Source: Muricea muricata (lineage: Eukaryota > Cnidaria > Anthozoa > Malacalcyonacea > Plexauridae). Taken from it: a stretch of DNA of 64,000 bases. The first letter of the stretch is position 1, and the number at the start of each line of letters is the position of its first letter. The position numbers were made by a program, and so were the translations under genes. The stretch spans positions 26,526,282 through 26,590,281 of the forward strand of contig OY979718.1 of the NCBI GenBank assembly GCA_963855995.1, read 5' to 3'. The notes beneath the pieces were generated by a model. It was given only the letters and a program-made list of their open reading frames with translations, made no database searches and had not been told where the DNA came from. Shown piece by piece: positions 10,716 to 22,985 of the stretch.

Positions 10716-11829
10716 GTTTTTATTTTTTTCTGCGTAATGCATGATTAAACCCTTACGAAAATCCAGTGTTGCGAACATGCTTTGAGATCAGCTAGTTTGT
10801 TACTTTACTTCAATATTTATTCAAGCATGGCTGACAAACAGCTAAAACGAAGACTATACTTTCTGTGCTACTGATGTTTTTATACTCAATACGGCAATGA
10901 AAAAGGTGAGTTAATACGATTTTTTATTTTATCGTTCGTTTTACGAAACAAACAGGGTTGAAATATGCGTTTTGACACAGAAAGTTTGATTTTCGATTAG
11001 CGAAAATCAGATTTAGTTTTTGACAACATTTAATAATAAAATTTTAAGTCCAGGAATCAACTTTAAACTGCAGGTTAGTTGTCAAAGTGTTACTAAACAG
11101 TATTATTTTTGGGTTTTTGTATGTTTCACTGTTTATTTCAATGTGTGCTTTTTACTTTTGGATGAGTACCGTGTATAATATGTACGCCGGCTTTTACATG
11201 TACGGCTTTGCTCGGCTTTGTTTGTAAAATTTTGTTATAAATTCTGCCGTTTTTTTCGTTGTTTCAAGATATCGTAAAAAGCCGCCCGCTCGTGCAGCCA
11301 ATCAAATTGCAGGAAATCACAAAATAACTCTAGTCGTGCACAAATAAAAAAATAATTTGTGTTATTCGGTATTCCAGTCCAGTTTACATTGAGCCTGAAC
11401 CACAAAATAAAAATTAACCACAAGGTCTTCGCCTACCCTGTGTTCAGGTTGGTTTGCATTCACTAATTTACCGACATTCAAATGACAGTGCATTTGGCCT
11501 TTGAAGGAAGTCGACCTTGAGGTATCTCCGTATAAAGGTCATTTTCCTTACCCATCCCTGTCGACTTTTCCCCCTAAGGCCTAAGAACTGTTCCACCAAT
11601 AAGGCAGGAAGTATACTTGATTACTTGATCACTTTATGCTATAGTTTTAGTTAGTTTAACCATGTAATTGTATAAGCACAGGCATCCCAGCACATAGCTA
11701 CTGTCAATCACGCCTGTGGTATAAGTTAGCAAATTGATTGCTATGTATGATAATATTTTGCATTCGTTTGTTGCAACTTGTGATGTACCAAAATAAAATT
11801 TTAGTCATTTTGGTGAAATGGAAGGAAAT

Positions 11830-12116
11830 TTAGAAACTTTTGGAAAGAAAGCACTGAGATACAATGTTTTCCACGATGTGAAAAGTTTTCAATTTTGACT
11901 TTTTGAGCAATACAGGCTGTGCGTCACAAAGTTTTACATGATTAGTCAGGGAACCTTTATTGAAATACTCAGTAATTACTGACCTTTCATTGTAATAAGC
12001 GTCCTCAATGTCTTTTAAAACCTCAGTACCACATTGTGGACAATAATATTATATGTAAGTTTTAACAAAAAAGCACAATTGGAACAGTTCTCAGAAAACC
12101 TTGGAATTTCAGCCAT
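11830..12116 (-). pseudogene. Zinc-ribbon fragment, likely start of a transposon integrase-type protein (unit 1)
   Basis: On the minus strand an ATG at 12116 opens MAEIPRFSENCSNCAF, giving one Cys pair. In a different frame from 12042 to 11830 the sequence reads CPQCGTEVLKDIEDAYYNER, then VITEYFNKG, then a stop. Two CxxC knuckles split across frames form a zinc ribbon broken by a frameshift. I connect it loosely with integrase-core proteins of cnidarian transposons that begin with a CPxCG ribbon; that link is inference. The same sequence recurs in every unit. Confidence 0.45.
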
Positions 12117-12560
12117 GTTTGGATTGGAATACCGAATAACCGAATAAAAAAATCTGACACATTATCTTGACAAATCCGTAGGATTGGATGCGCCATTTTT
12201 TTAATTAAGAAAATCGACTTTTAGTCTTTCGAACTATGCTTCGAACGGGATTTCCACACCCACTGATCTGATAAGTAAACTGGATCAACTTCAGTGAGCC
12301 AATTCTAACTAGCCTGCGTACCAGGCGGTTAGGGCGCGAGCGAAGGGTGGAAAAAATCGCCTGCGGAAAAACTAGTAGTTTTTAATTCCCGCCCCCAATT
12401 AGTAGGTCTACTAATAGAATTATGACTAACCAATCATGTAATACTTTTCACATGTCAAATTCACGTTGCCTCAAAACAATAATACAACAGCTCGAACTGT
12501 CAAATTATTACGCGTGAAATATATTCATGCAAACGATCAACGACACACATTGATGTAATG

Positions 12561-12770
12561 AAAAATCAGATTTGCAATGCATTTGCAACCCAGTGCCAAG
12601 ATGCAAATGCCGCGAAGGCAACAAATTTGTATGCAAATTTAATCATTTTTGTTTTCAGTGTTTTCAAATTTGCACACAAGTTTGCACTATGGCAAATTTG
12701 TTGCCTTCGCGGCATTTGCATCTTGGCACTGACTGGGTTAAGGTTGCAAATGTATTGCAAATCTGATTTT
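12561..12770. mobile_element. Hairpin MITE B of the array unit
   Basis: The ends AAAAATCAGATTTGCAAT and ATTGCAAATCTGATTTTT are inverted copies, and the arms run about 70-80 bp, including TGCCAAGATGCAAATGCCGC and its complement. Open frames on both strands here are side products of the palindrome. Other copies: 17995-18204, 23430-23639, 30646-30855, 36081-36290 and 43297-43506. Confidence 0.75.
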
Positions 12771-13495
12771 TTATCCTATACAAATTATTGCTCTTTCCAT
12801 GATGCAATCTATGATCACATAGTTCCTGTTCTGACTTTGTGCTGTATAAATATTTAAAAAATGAAGAATAAGATATCCCCTAGAATGAATTTGTTGAGTT
12901 CCATCTACGCTAGGTGTAATTTATATGGACATATCTTTTTCTACTCCCCAAATTCACAAAATCGAACGCTATTTTTACTTCTTTTGCAATTCTATCATCA
13001 AAACTATATTAGAAAATACTGACAGTATCATAAGCATTTGTATTTTTTTAATGCTGTTTTTTTAATTTATCATTGTATTGTATTACCACTTATCCCAGCC
13101 TGACTGAACTAGTAGCATTTATATAACAGTATGTTTTAGGTTAATACCAATATCTCATATCCTGTTTAACATTTAGATACTAGTATTAAGACCATGAGAA
13201 TTTTATGCATTAATACCTTGTTTAAGCTATTAAGCACCTGTGCTCTCCCCTTGGCAAGTAAAATCGTATAGATTTAATTACTGTAAAATAAGAGTAGGCA
13301 TTATCAAAGTAAGGTGCGTTACAATTCAAAGGATTAGCTGGACATGTAGGCAAATAGGCCAGTTAAAGTTCAAGAGTTGTGTGTGAATCTGTATTATTCT
13401 CCTCAAACTGCTGTGTAACTGTATTTTCCACATTAGTTTATAACTACCAACACGCATATGGTGATGTCATGGTGTGGTCCCTTTTTGTCTCTTTA

Positions 13496-13644
13496 GCGAG
13501 GTTTAGCAAACACGACGCGACGTCAAAGACGACGTGAGAATGGCGTCAAAATGGCGTTGCAACATCCTTAAATGGTCATATCACGCCATTTTGACGCCAT
13601 TCTCACGTCGTCTTTGACGTCGCGTCGTGTTTGCTAAACCTCGC
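13496..13644. mobile_element. Hairpin MITE C of the array unit
   Basis: A near-perfect palindrome with arms of about 65 bp starting GCGAGGTTTAGCAAACACG, flanked by TA on the left and TT on the right. Other copies: 18930-19078, 24365-24513, 31581-31729, 37016-37164 and 44232-44380. A diverged relative with the same ends (GAGGTTTAGCAAA) lies outside the array at 60301-60445, so the family is dispersed in this genome. Confidence 0.8.
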
Positions 13645-13794
13645 TTTTAATTTGTTGTGGGGTATGGCCTATGCTACCACACCCACACTTGGTTCACGTC
13701 TCTCAGCCGTGCATATCACGCATGAAGCGAAAAAAAAGGCGCGAACATGAGAAAGGCGTCTATTGCTTTTGTTTACTAGTTTTGATCTTAAAGT

Positions 13795-15254
13795 ATGAAC
13801 GAAAGTGTCAGTGAAAACACTCCTGCAAAAACTGCTATTAGGTTATCAGCGCCATAAAGAGAATGTATTTGACAATGTGTATATGACAATTTTCTCTGTC
13901 TTTTACAAGTGCAAAGATATTGAGTTCCTCACACTGGTCAATCCCCTTGACAATTACATTCCATTGGTGTTGAGTATTTATTCCATAGTCTTCAAGTGCA
14001 ACAAGTATGAACTGTTTTATGAATCATTAATCCACTGTTGGGTTATGTTTGTTGTGTTCCGCCGACGCCACTACGACAAAGCACTACTGGTGCCACTTTC
14101 TGCACTCCTCCACTGGCAAGAAAATATCCCATCCATGTTCAACACCCTACATCAACACTTGTTGGCTTTTGACGAATATCCAGTGGAGAATTTTCATTCG
14201 CTGTTACGACGAAGAACAAAAGAAGCAGACACTGCAGATCACATTGCACTCAAGGCCAAAGAAATTGATGTCTGCAAACATGATCTAAATGCCTTCCAAT
14301 CTGTATTTGTACCACCTAGAAAGTTTAATTTCAGTACAAAAAGAATAGATAAGTTGAAAACCAAAGCAGCCAAATTTCTAACCAACAAGTTTGAGACCCT
14401 CTATACAAACCCCAACAAAGCTTTTCAACAACCTCGGGCACCCCGTCAACCTAAACACACAAGCAAGTGGAAACTTCCTAACCTGTTTGGTCAAAAAATT
14501 GTTACCAATCAAGTCCTACCTCTAGGATTCTTGTCTGTGGAAAACCAACCAAACCCAGCCAGGTAAATGGAATAATATTCTTACATACCTCAATTAAAAA
14601 AACCCCAAGCCTTTAATACTTCACTATTCAAAGAGATCTTGGTTTACTTAGGACATGCACATGCTTTGAAAAACACAACACACTCTGTTATTAAAAAAGG
14701 CACATGTGATGAATAGAGGGTAGAGTTGGGACAACCTTTAATTAGCACATGTTAATGAAGTTCTCACATATTTAATAGAGCTCATTTAATATTTTAAGTC
14801 GTGACAAATTATAATAATATGAATTATAAAATATAAAACTTACTTTAAAACTTTTAGGAAATGCGATTTGCTCAACTGCAACAAACAGAGCTCCATGTGA
14901 ACGGTTTTTCATGGATGTGGGCCATATAGTATAGCTCAGTGATGTGGGCATTCGTTCCACATCGCATGCATCCTCCCAAATATCGGAGATTGCCCGATCT
15001 GTAACACAGCGTTATTGTCAAAAGTTAAAGAGCTTGGTCAAACAGCAAACAAGTCTGTTTCAAATGTGTCCGTGCCTTCTGCTGCTGAGGAAAGCGACGA
15101 GAACGAGGAATTAAGTGACGATGATGACGACGACGAGTACGACCAACTGGTCGACGATCAAAGCGAAACAATAAACATTGACACTTTGTTACAAAGAATT
15201 CGCCATTGGCGAACGCTGGAGTCGAGCCGTGATCACGATGATGGCCAGTCATAA
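13795..15254 (+). pseudogene. Broken two-exon gene ending in a RING-H2-like domain (unit 1)
   Basis: An ATG at 13795 opens a frame (MNESVSENTPAKTAIRLSA) that stops after about 20 codons. An overlapping frame shifted by one base carries on for about 240 codons to a donor at 14564 (GCCAG then gtaaat). It contains EYPVENFHSLLRRRTKEAD and KHTSKWKLPNLFG, features of a widespread uncharacterised cnidarian repeat-associated family (recollection, not checked). The acceptor before 14858 restores frame: KCDLLNC...CGHSFHIACI...CPICN, a RING-H2-like ligand pattern, then an acidic tail with a D6 run. This exon carries TGA stops at 14898 and 14940. One frameshift and two stops make it a pseudogene. Confidence 0.72.
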
Positions 15255-15616
15255 CCTGCAAAACCTGGTGACACATCTCCAGCATAAAGTGTGCATAAAG
15301 GAAGTAAGGTAACACAAAGCTACGTCTACATATAGTATCGATAGAGCTGATTGGTATCTTTCTTGCGCGCATAAAAACACGGTTATTGAAACGTTGATCT
15401 TTCGCGTTCTAGATCAAATTTAAAAAATTCCCCCGAGGAAATTGTAAAAAAAATCACGCTTTCTCACAATTTGTTGTTTTTGAAGTGAGAAGTGCAATAA
15501 CGAATGGCACGGAGGCCATAGAACAAGGTGCTATTTTCCCACTCCTTTTGTTTACACATTGTGAATTTCATGCATTCTGATTGGTCAATTACGCAAAATG
15601 TCAACAAACGCGCTGA

Positions 15617-15647
15617 TTGGCTAACATTATTCGCCCTTGTTAGCCAA
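15617..15647. repeat. Inverted repeat spanning the unit 1/2 junction
   Basis: TTGGCTAAC and GTTAGCCAA, nine perfectly complementary bases, enclose a 13-base loop exactly across the unit boundary. The same structure lies at 21051-21081, 26486-26516, 33702-33732 and 39137-39167. It exists only where two units are joined, because the right half belongs to the next unit. Confidence 0.8.
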
Positions 15648-17263
15648 CCGAGATTTATTAAGCCAACAGGGATTGGATCAATTTAAGTTAAAGCCCCCCC
15701 TATGCATTGGGTGGCGTATATTTAAATAACAAAATTTCGCGTTTAAATATACGCCCCCCCCCCTTTAAACAAGCGTTAATTTCCGTATTATCGTTCGTAT
15801 TTGTTTTGAAATTGCATATACTCATATTTAACGAAACTGGAAGGAGATACTTTATATATAAAATAACAAATTTCAGTATTGCACATTGTTTTAACAGGCT
15901 TGTTTTCACACCTTTCGTATATTGTTTTAAAGGCCGGATTAACAGTGGTAACTCAGCCATTATAAGATAATGTGTCAGATTCTCAAATCAAACATACGAT
16001 ACATATATGTTATTTACCGGATGGGAGGTCCGTACAGGAAAAATATTTTGTCGAGGTCTCAAAAACGGGCCGAGGCCGAAGGCCAAGAGACGTTTTTGAG
16101 ACCGAGACAAAATATTTTTCAGTACGGACCGACCTAAACGGTAAATAACGTTTTTATTTTTTTCTGCGTAATGCATGATTAAACCCTTACGAAAATCCAG
16201 TGTTGCGAACATGCTTTGAGATCAGCTAGTTTGTTACTTTACTTCAATATTTATTCAAGCATGGCTGACAAACAGCTAAAACGAAGACTATACTTTCTGT
16301 GCTACTGATGTTTTTATACTCAATACGGCAATGAAAAAGGTGAGTTAATACGATTTTTTATTTTATCGTTCGTTTTACGAAACAAACAGGGTTGAAATAT
16401 GCGTTTTGACACAGAAAGTTTGATTTTCGATTAGCGAAAATCAGATTTAGTTTTTGACAACATTTAATAATAAAATTTTAAGTCCAGGAATCAACTTTAA
16501 ACTGCAGGTTAGTTGTCAAAGTGTTACTAAACAGTATTATTTTTGGGTTTTTGTATGTTTCACTGTTTATTTCAATGTGTGCTTTTTACTTTTGGATGAG
16601 TACCGTGTATAATATGTACGCCGGCTTTTACATGTACGGCTTTGCTCGGCTTTGTTTGTAAAATTTTGTTATAAATTCTGCCGTTTTTTTCGTTGTTTCA
16701 AGATATCGTAAAAAGCCGCCCGCTCGTGCAGCCAATCAAATTGCAGGAAATCACAAAATAACTCTAGTCGTGCACAAATAAAAAAATAATTTGTGTTATT
16801 CGGTATTCCAGTCCAGTTTACATTGAGCCTGAACCACAAAATAAAAATTAACCACAAGGTCTTCGCCTACCCTGTGTTCAGGTTGGTTTGCATTCACTAA
16901 TTTACCGACATTCAAATGACAGTGCATTTGGCCTTTGAAGGAAGTCGACCTTGAGGTATCTCCGTATAAAGGTCATTTTCCTTACCCATCCCTGTCGACT
17001 TTTCCCCCTAAGGCCTAAGAACTGTTCCACCAATAAGGCAGGAAGTATACTTGATTACTTGATCACTTTATGCTATAGTTTTAGTTAGTTTAACCATGTA
17101 ATTGTATAAGCACAGGCATCCCAGCACATAGCTACTGTCAATCACGCCTGTGGTATAAGTTAGCAAATTGATTGCTATGTATGATAATATTTTGCATTCG
17201 TTTGTTGCAACTTGTGATGTACCAAAATAAAATTTTAGTCATTTTGGTGAAATGGAAGGAAAT

Positions 17264-17550
17264 TTAGAAACTTTTGGAAAGAAAGCACTGAGATACAATG
17301 TTTTCCACGATGTGAAAAGTTTTCAATTTTGACTTTTTGAGCAATACAGGCTGTGCGTCACAAAGTTTTACATGATTAGTCAGGGAACCTTTATTGAAAT
17401 ACTCAGTAATTACTGACCTTTCATTGTAATAAGCGTCCTCAATGTCTTTTAAAACCTCAGTACCACATTGTGGACAATAATATTATATGTAAGTTTTAAC
17501 AAAAAAGCACAATTGGAACAGTTCTCAGAAAACCTTGGAATTTCAGCCAT
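17264..17550 (-). pseudogene. Zinc-ribbon fragment (unit 2)
   Basis: Same frame-broken CSNC/CPQCG sequence as at 11830-12116 in unit 1. Confidence 0.42.
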
Positions 17551-19228
17551 GTTTGGATTGGAATACCGAATAACCGAATAAAAAAATCTGACACATTATC
17601 TTGACAAATCCGTAGGATTGGATGCGCCATTTTTTTAATTAAGAAAATCGACTTTTAGTCTTTCGAACTATGCTTCGAACGGGATTTCCACACCCACTGA
17701 TCTGATAAGTAAACTGGATCAACTTCAGTGAGCCAATTCTAACTAGCCTGCGTACCAGGCGGTTAGGGCGCGAGCGAAGGGTGGAAAAAATCGCCTGCGG
17801 AAAAACTAGTAGTTTTTAATTCCCGCCCCCAATTAGTAGGTCTACTAATAGAATTATGACTAACCAATCATGTAATACTTTTCACATGTCAAATTCACGT
17901 TGCCTCAAAACAATAATACAACAGCTCGAACTGTCAAATTATTACGCGTGAAATATATTCATGCAAACGATCAACGACACACATTGATGTAATGAAAAAT
18001 CAGATTTGCAATGCATTTGCAACCCAGTGCCAAGATGCAAATGCCGCGAAGGCAACAAATTTGTATGCAAATTTAATCATTTTTGTTTTCAGTGTTTTCA
18101 AATTTGCACACAAGTTTGCACTATGGCAAATTTGTTGCCTTCGCGGCATTTGCATCTTGGCACTGACTGGGTTAAGGTTGCAAATGTATTGCAAATCTGA
18201 TTTTTTATCCTATACAAATTATTGCTCTTTCCATGATGCAATCTATGATCACATAGTTCCTGTTCTGACTTTGTGCTGTATAAATATTTAAAAAATGAAG
18301 AATAAGATATCCCCTAGAATGAATTTGTTGAGTTCCATCTACGCTAGGTGTAATTTATATGGACATATCTTTTTCTACTCCCCAAATTCACAAAATCGAA
18401 CGCTATTTTTACTTCTTTTGCAATTCTATCATCAAAACTATATTAGAAAATACTGACAGTATCATAAGCATTTGTATTTTTTTAATGCTGTTTTTTTAAT
18501 TTATCATTGTATTGTATTACCACTTATCCCAGCCTGACTGAACTAGTAGCATTTATATAACAGTATGTTTTAGGTTAATACCAATATCTCATATCCTGTT
18601 TAACATTTAGATACTAGTATTAAGACCATGAGAATTTTATGCATTAATACCTTGTTTAAGCTATTAAGCACCTGTGCTCTCCCCTTGGCAAGTAAAATCG
18701 TATAGATTTAATTACTGTAAAATAAGAGTAGGCATTATCAAAGTAAGGTGCGTTACAATTCAAAGGATTAGCTGGACATGTAGGCAAATAGGCCAGTTAA
18801 AGTTCAAGAGTTGTGTGTGAATCTGTATTATTCTCCTCAAACTGCTGTGTAACTGTATTTTCCACATTAGTTTATAACTACCAACACGCATATGGTGATG
18901 TCATGGTGTGGTCCCTTTTTGTCTCTTTAGCGAGGTTTAGCAAACACGACGCGACGTCAAAGACGACGTGAGAATGGCGTCAAAATGGCGTTGCAACATC
19001 CTTAAATGGTCATATCACGCCATTTTGACGCCATTCTCACGTCGTCTTTGACGTCGCGTCGTGTTTGCTAAACCTCGCTTTTAATTTGTTGTGGGGTATG
19101 GCCTATGCTACCACACCCACACTTGGTTCACGTCTCTCAGCCGTGCATATCACGCATGAAGCGAAAAAAAAGGCGCGAACATGAGAAAGGCGTCTATTGC
19201 TTTTGTTTACTAGTTTTGATCTTAAAGT

Positions 19229-20688
19229 ATGAACGAAAGTGTCAGTGAAAACACTCCTGCAAAAACTGCTATTAGGTTATCAGCGCCATAAAGAGAATGT
19301 ATTTGACAATGTGTATATGACAATTTTCTCTGTCTTTTACAAGTGCAAAGATATTGAGTTCCTCACACTGGTCAATCCCCTTGACAATTACATTCCATTG
19401 GTGTTGAGTATTTATTCCATAGTCTTCAAGTGCAACAAGTATGAACTGTTTTATGAATCATTAATCCACTGTTGGGTTATGTTTGTTGTGTTCCGCCGAC
19501 GCCACTACGACAAAGCACTACTGGTGCCACTTTCTGCACTCCTCCACTGGCAAGAAAATATCCCATCCATGTTCAACACCCTACATCAACACTTGTTGGC
19601 TTTTGACGAATATCCAGTGGAGAATTTTCATTCGCTGTTACGACGAAGAACAAAAGAAGCAGACACTGCAGATCACATTGCACTCAAGGCCAAAGAAATT
19701 GATGTCTGCAAACATGATCTAAATGCCTTCCAATCTGTATTTGTACCACCTAGAAAGTTTAATTTCAGTACAAAAAGAATAGATAAGTTGAAAACCAAAG
19801 CAGCCAAATTTCTAACCAACAAGTTTGAGACCCTCTATACAAACCCCAACAAAGCTTTTCAACAACCTCGGGCACCCCGTCAACCTAAACACACAAGCAA
19901 GTGGAAACTTCCTAACCTGTTTGGTCAAAAAATTGTTACCAATCAAGTCCTACCTCTAGGATTCTTGTCTGTGGAAAACCAACCAAACCCAGCCAGGTAA
20001 ATGGAATAATATTCTTACATACCTCAATTAAAAAAACCCCAAGCCTTTAATACTTCACTATTCAAAGAGATCTTGGTTTACTTAGGACATGCACATGCTT
20101 TGAAAAACACAACACACTCTGTTATTAAAAAAGGCACATGTGATGAATAGAGGGTAGAGTTGGGACAACCTTTAATTAGCACATGTTAATGAAGTTCTCA
20201 CATATTTAATAGAGCTCATTTAATATTTTAAGTCGTGACAAATTATAATAATATGAATTATAAAATATAAAACTTACTTTAAAACTTTTAGGAAATGCGA
20301 TTTGCTCAACTGCAACAAACAGAGCTCCATGTGAACGGTTTTTCATGGATGTGGGCCATATAGTATAGCTCAGTGATGTGGGCATTCGTTCCACATCGCA
20401 TGCATCCTCCCAAATATCGGAGATTGCCCGATCTGTAACACAGCGTTATTGTCAAAAGTTAAAGAGCTTGGTCAAACAGCAAACAAGTCTGTTTCAAATG
20501 TGTCCGTGCCTTCTGCTGCTGAGGAAAGCGACGAGAACGAGGAATTAAGTGACGATGATGACGACGACGAGTACGACCAACTGGTCGACGATCAAAGCGA
20601 AACAATAAACATTGACACTTTGTTACAAAGAATTCGCCATTGGCGAACGCTGGAGTCGAGCCGTGATCACGATGATGGCCAGTCATAA
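19229..20688 (+). pseudogene. Broken RING-bearing gene (unit 2)
   Basis: Copy of 13795-15254: the same frameshift near the start, the same donor and acceptor and the same two in-frame TGAs in exon 2. Confidence 0.7.
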
Positions 20689-22698
20689 CCTGCAAAACCT
20701 GGTGACACATCTCCAGCATAAAGTGTGCATAAAGGAAGTAAGGTAACACAAAGCTACGTCTACATATAGTATCGATAGAGCTGATTGGTATCTTTCTTGC
20801 GCGCATAAAAACACGGTTATTGAAACGTTGATCTTTCGCGTTCTAGATCAAATTTAAAAAATTCCCCCGAGGAAATTGTAAAAAAAATCACGCTTTCTCA
20901 CAATTTGTTGTTTTTGAAGTGAGAAGTGCAATAACGAATGGCACGGAGGCCATAGAACAAGGTGCTATTTTCCCACTCCTTTTGTTTACACATTGTGAAT
21001 TTCATGCATTCTGATTGGTCAATTACGCAAAATGTCAACAAACGCGCTGATTGGCTAACATTATTCGCCCTTGTTAGCCAACCGAGATTTATTAAGCCAA
21101 CAGGGATTGGATCAATTTAAGTTAAAGCCCCCCCTATGCATTGGGTGGCGTATATTTAAATAACAAAATTTCGCGTTTAAATATACGCCCCCCCCCCCTT
21201 TAAACAAGCGTTAATTTCCGTATTATCGTTCGTATTTGTTTTGAAATTGCATATACTCATATTTAACGAAACTGGAAGGAGATACTTTATATATAAAATA
21301 ACAAATTTCAGTATTGCACATTGTTTTAACAGGCTTGTTTTCACACCTTTCGTATATTGTTTTAAAGGCCGGATTAACAGTGGTAACTCAGCCATTATAA
21401 GATAATGTGTCAGATTCTCAAATCAAACATACGATACATATATGTTATTTACCGGATGGGAGGTCCGTACAGGAAAAATATTTTGTCGAGGTCTCAAAAA
21501 CGGGCCGAGGCCGAAGGCCAAGAGACGTTTTTGAGACCGAGACAAAATATTTTTCAGTACGGACCGACCTAAACGGTAAATAACGTTTTTATTTTTTTCT
21601 GCGTAATGCATGATTAAACCCTTACGAAAATCCAGTGTTGCGAACATGCTTTGAGATCAGCTAGTTTGTTACTTTACTTCAATATTTATTCAAGCATGGC
21701 TGACAAACAGCTAAAACGAAGACTATACTTTCTGTGCTACTGATGTTTTTATACTCAATACGGCAATGAAAAAGGTGAGTTAATACGATTTTTTATTTTA
21801 TCGTTCGTTTTACGAAACAAACAGGGTTGAAATATGCGTTTTGACACAGAAAGTTTGATTTTCGATTAGCGAAAATCAGATTTAGTTTTTGACAACATTT
21901 AATAATAAAATTTTAAGTCCAGGAATCAACTTTAAACTGCAGGTTAGTTGTCAAAGTGTTACTAAACAGTATTATTTTTGGGTTTTTGTATGTTTCACTG
22001 TTTATTTCAATGTGTGCTTTTTACTTTTGGATGAGTACCGTGTATAATATGTACGCCGGCTTTTACATGTACGGCTTTGCTCGGCTTTGTTTGTAAAATT
22101 TTGTTATAAATTCTGCCGTTTTTTTCGTTGTTTCAAGATATCGTAAAAAGCCGCCCGCTCGTGCAGCCAATCAAATTGCAGGAAATCACAAAATAACTCT
22201 AGTCGTGCACAAATAAAAAAATAATTTGTGTTATTCGGTATTCCAGTCCAGTTTACATTGAGCCTGAACCACAAAATAAAAATTAACCACAAGGTCTTCG
22301 CCTACCCTGTGTTCAGGTTGGTTTGCATTCACTAATTTACCGACATTCAAATGACAGTGCATTTGGCCTTTGAAGGAAGTCGACCTTGAGGTATCTCCGT
22401 ATAAAGGTCATTTTCCTTACCCATCCCTGTCGACTTTTCCCCCTAAGGCCTAAGAACTGTTCCACCAATAAGGCAGGAAGTATACTTGATTACTTGATCA
22501 CTTTATGCTATAGTTTTAGTTAGTTTAACCATGTAATTGTATAAGCACAGGCATCCCAGCACATAGCTACTGTCAATCACGCCTGTGGTATAAGTTAGCA
22601 AATTGATTGCTATGTATGATAATATTTTGCATTCGTTTGTTGCAACTTGTGATGTACCAAAATAAAATTTTAGTCATTTTGGTGAAATGGAAGGAAAT

Positions 22699-22985
22699 TT
22701 AGAAACTTTTGGAAAGAAAGCACTGAGATACAATGTTTTCCACGATGTGAAAAGTTTTCAATTTTGACTTTTTGAGCAATACAGGCTGTGCGTCACAAAG
22801 TTTTACATGATTAGTCAGGGAACCTTTATTGAAATACTCAGTAATTACTGACCTTTCATTGTAATAAGCGTCCTCAATGTCTTTTAAAACCTCAGTACCA
22901 CATTGTGGACAATAATATTATATGTAAGTTTTAACAAAAAAGCACAATTGGAACAGTTCTCAGAAAACCTTGGAATTTCAGCCAT
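22699..22985 (-). pseudogene. Zinc-ribbon fragment (unit 3)
   Basis: Same frame-broken CSNC/CPQCG sequence as in unit 1. Confidence 0.42.

Larger units (their letters stand above)
10201..15641. repeat. Array unit 1
   Basis: 5441 bp, poly-C tract of 17 (10313-10329), no insertion. Its left edge is inside the minisatellite, about 70 bases from the MULE target duplication. Confidence 0.93.
15642..21075. repeat. Array unit 2
   Basis: 5434 bp, poly-C tract of 10, no insertion. The gene content is at +5434 from unit 1. Confidence 0.95.

Noticed and set aside
10302-10778. Repeated minus-strand open frames of about 74 codons near the poly-C tract and hairpin A
   Set aside because: One runs through the variable poly-C tract and changes length between units; the other is inside the hairpin. 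Repetition reflects the array, not selection.
12558-12857. Open frames of 60-100 codons on both strands, repeated in every array unit
   Set aside because: They lie within the palindromic MITE B and appear on both strands because of the inverted repeat. No protein-like composition or start context.
14898-14942. In-frame TGA codons in the RING exon as selenocysteine codons
   Set aside because: No SECIS-like structure could be supported, and the gene also has a frameshift near its start. Decay is simpler.
15025-15372. 115-codon minus-strand frame opposite the RING exon, present in each unit
   Set aside because: Overlaps the plus-strand exon whose RING pattern and splice phase are recognisable. 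The minus-strand translation has no family features.
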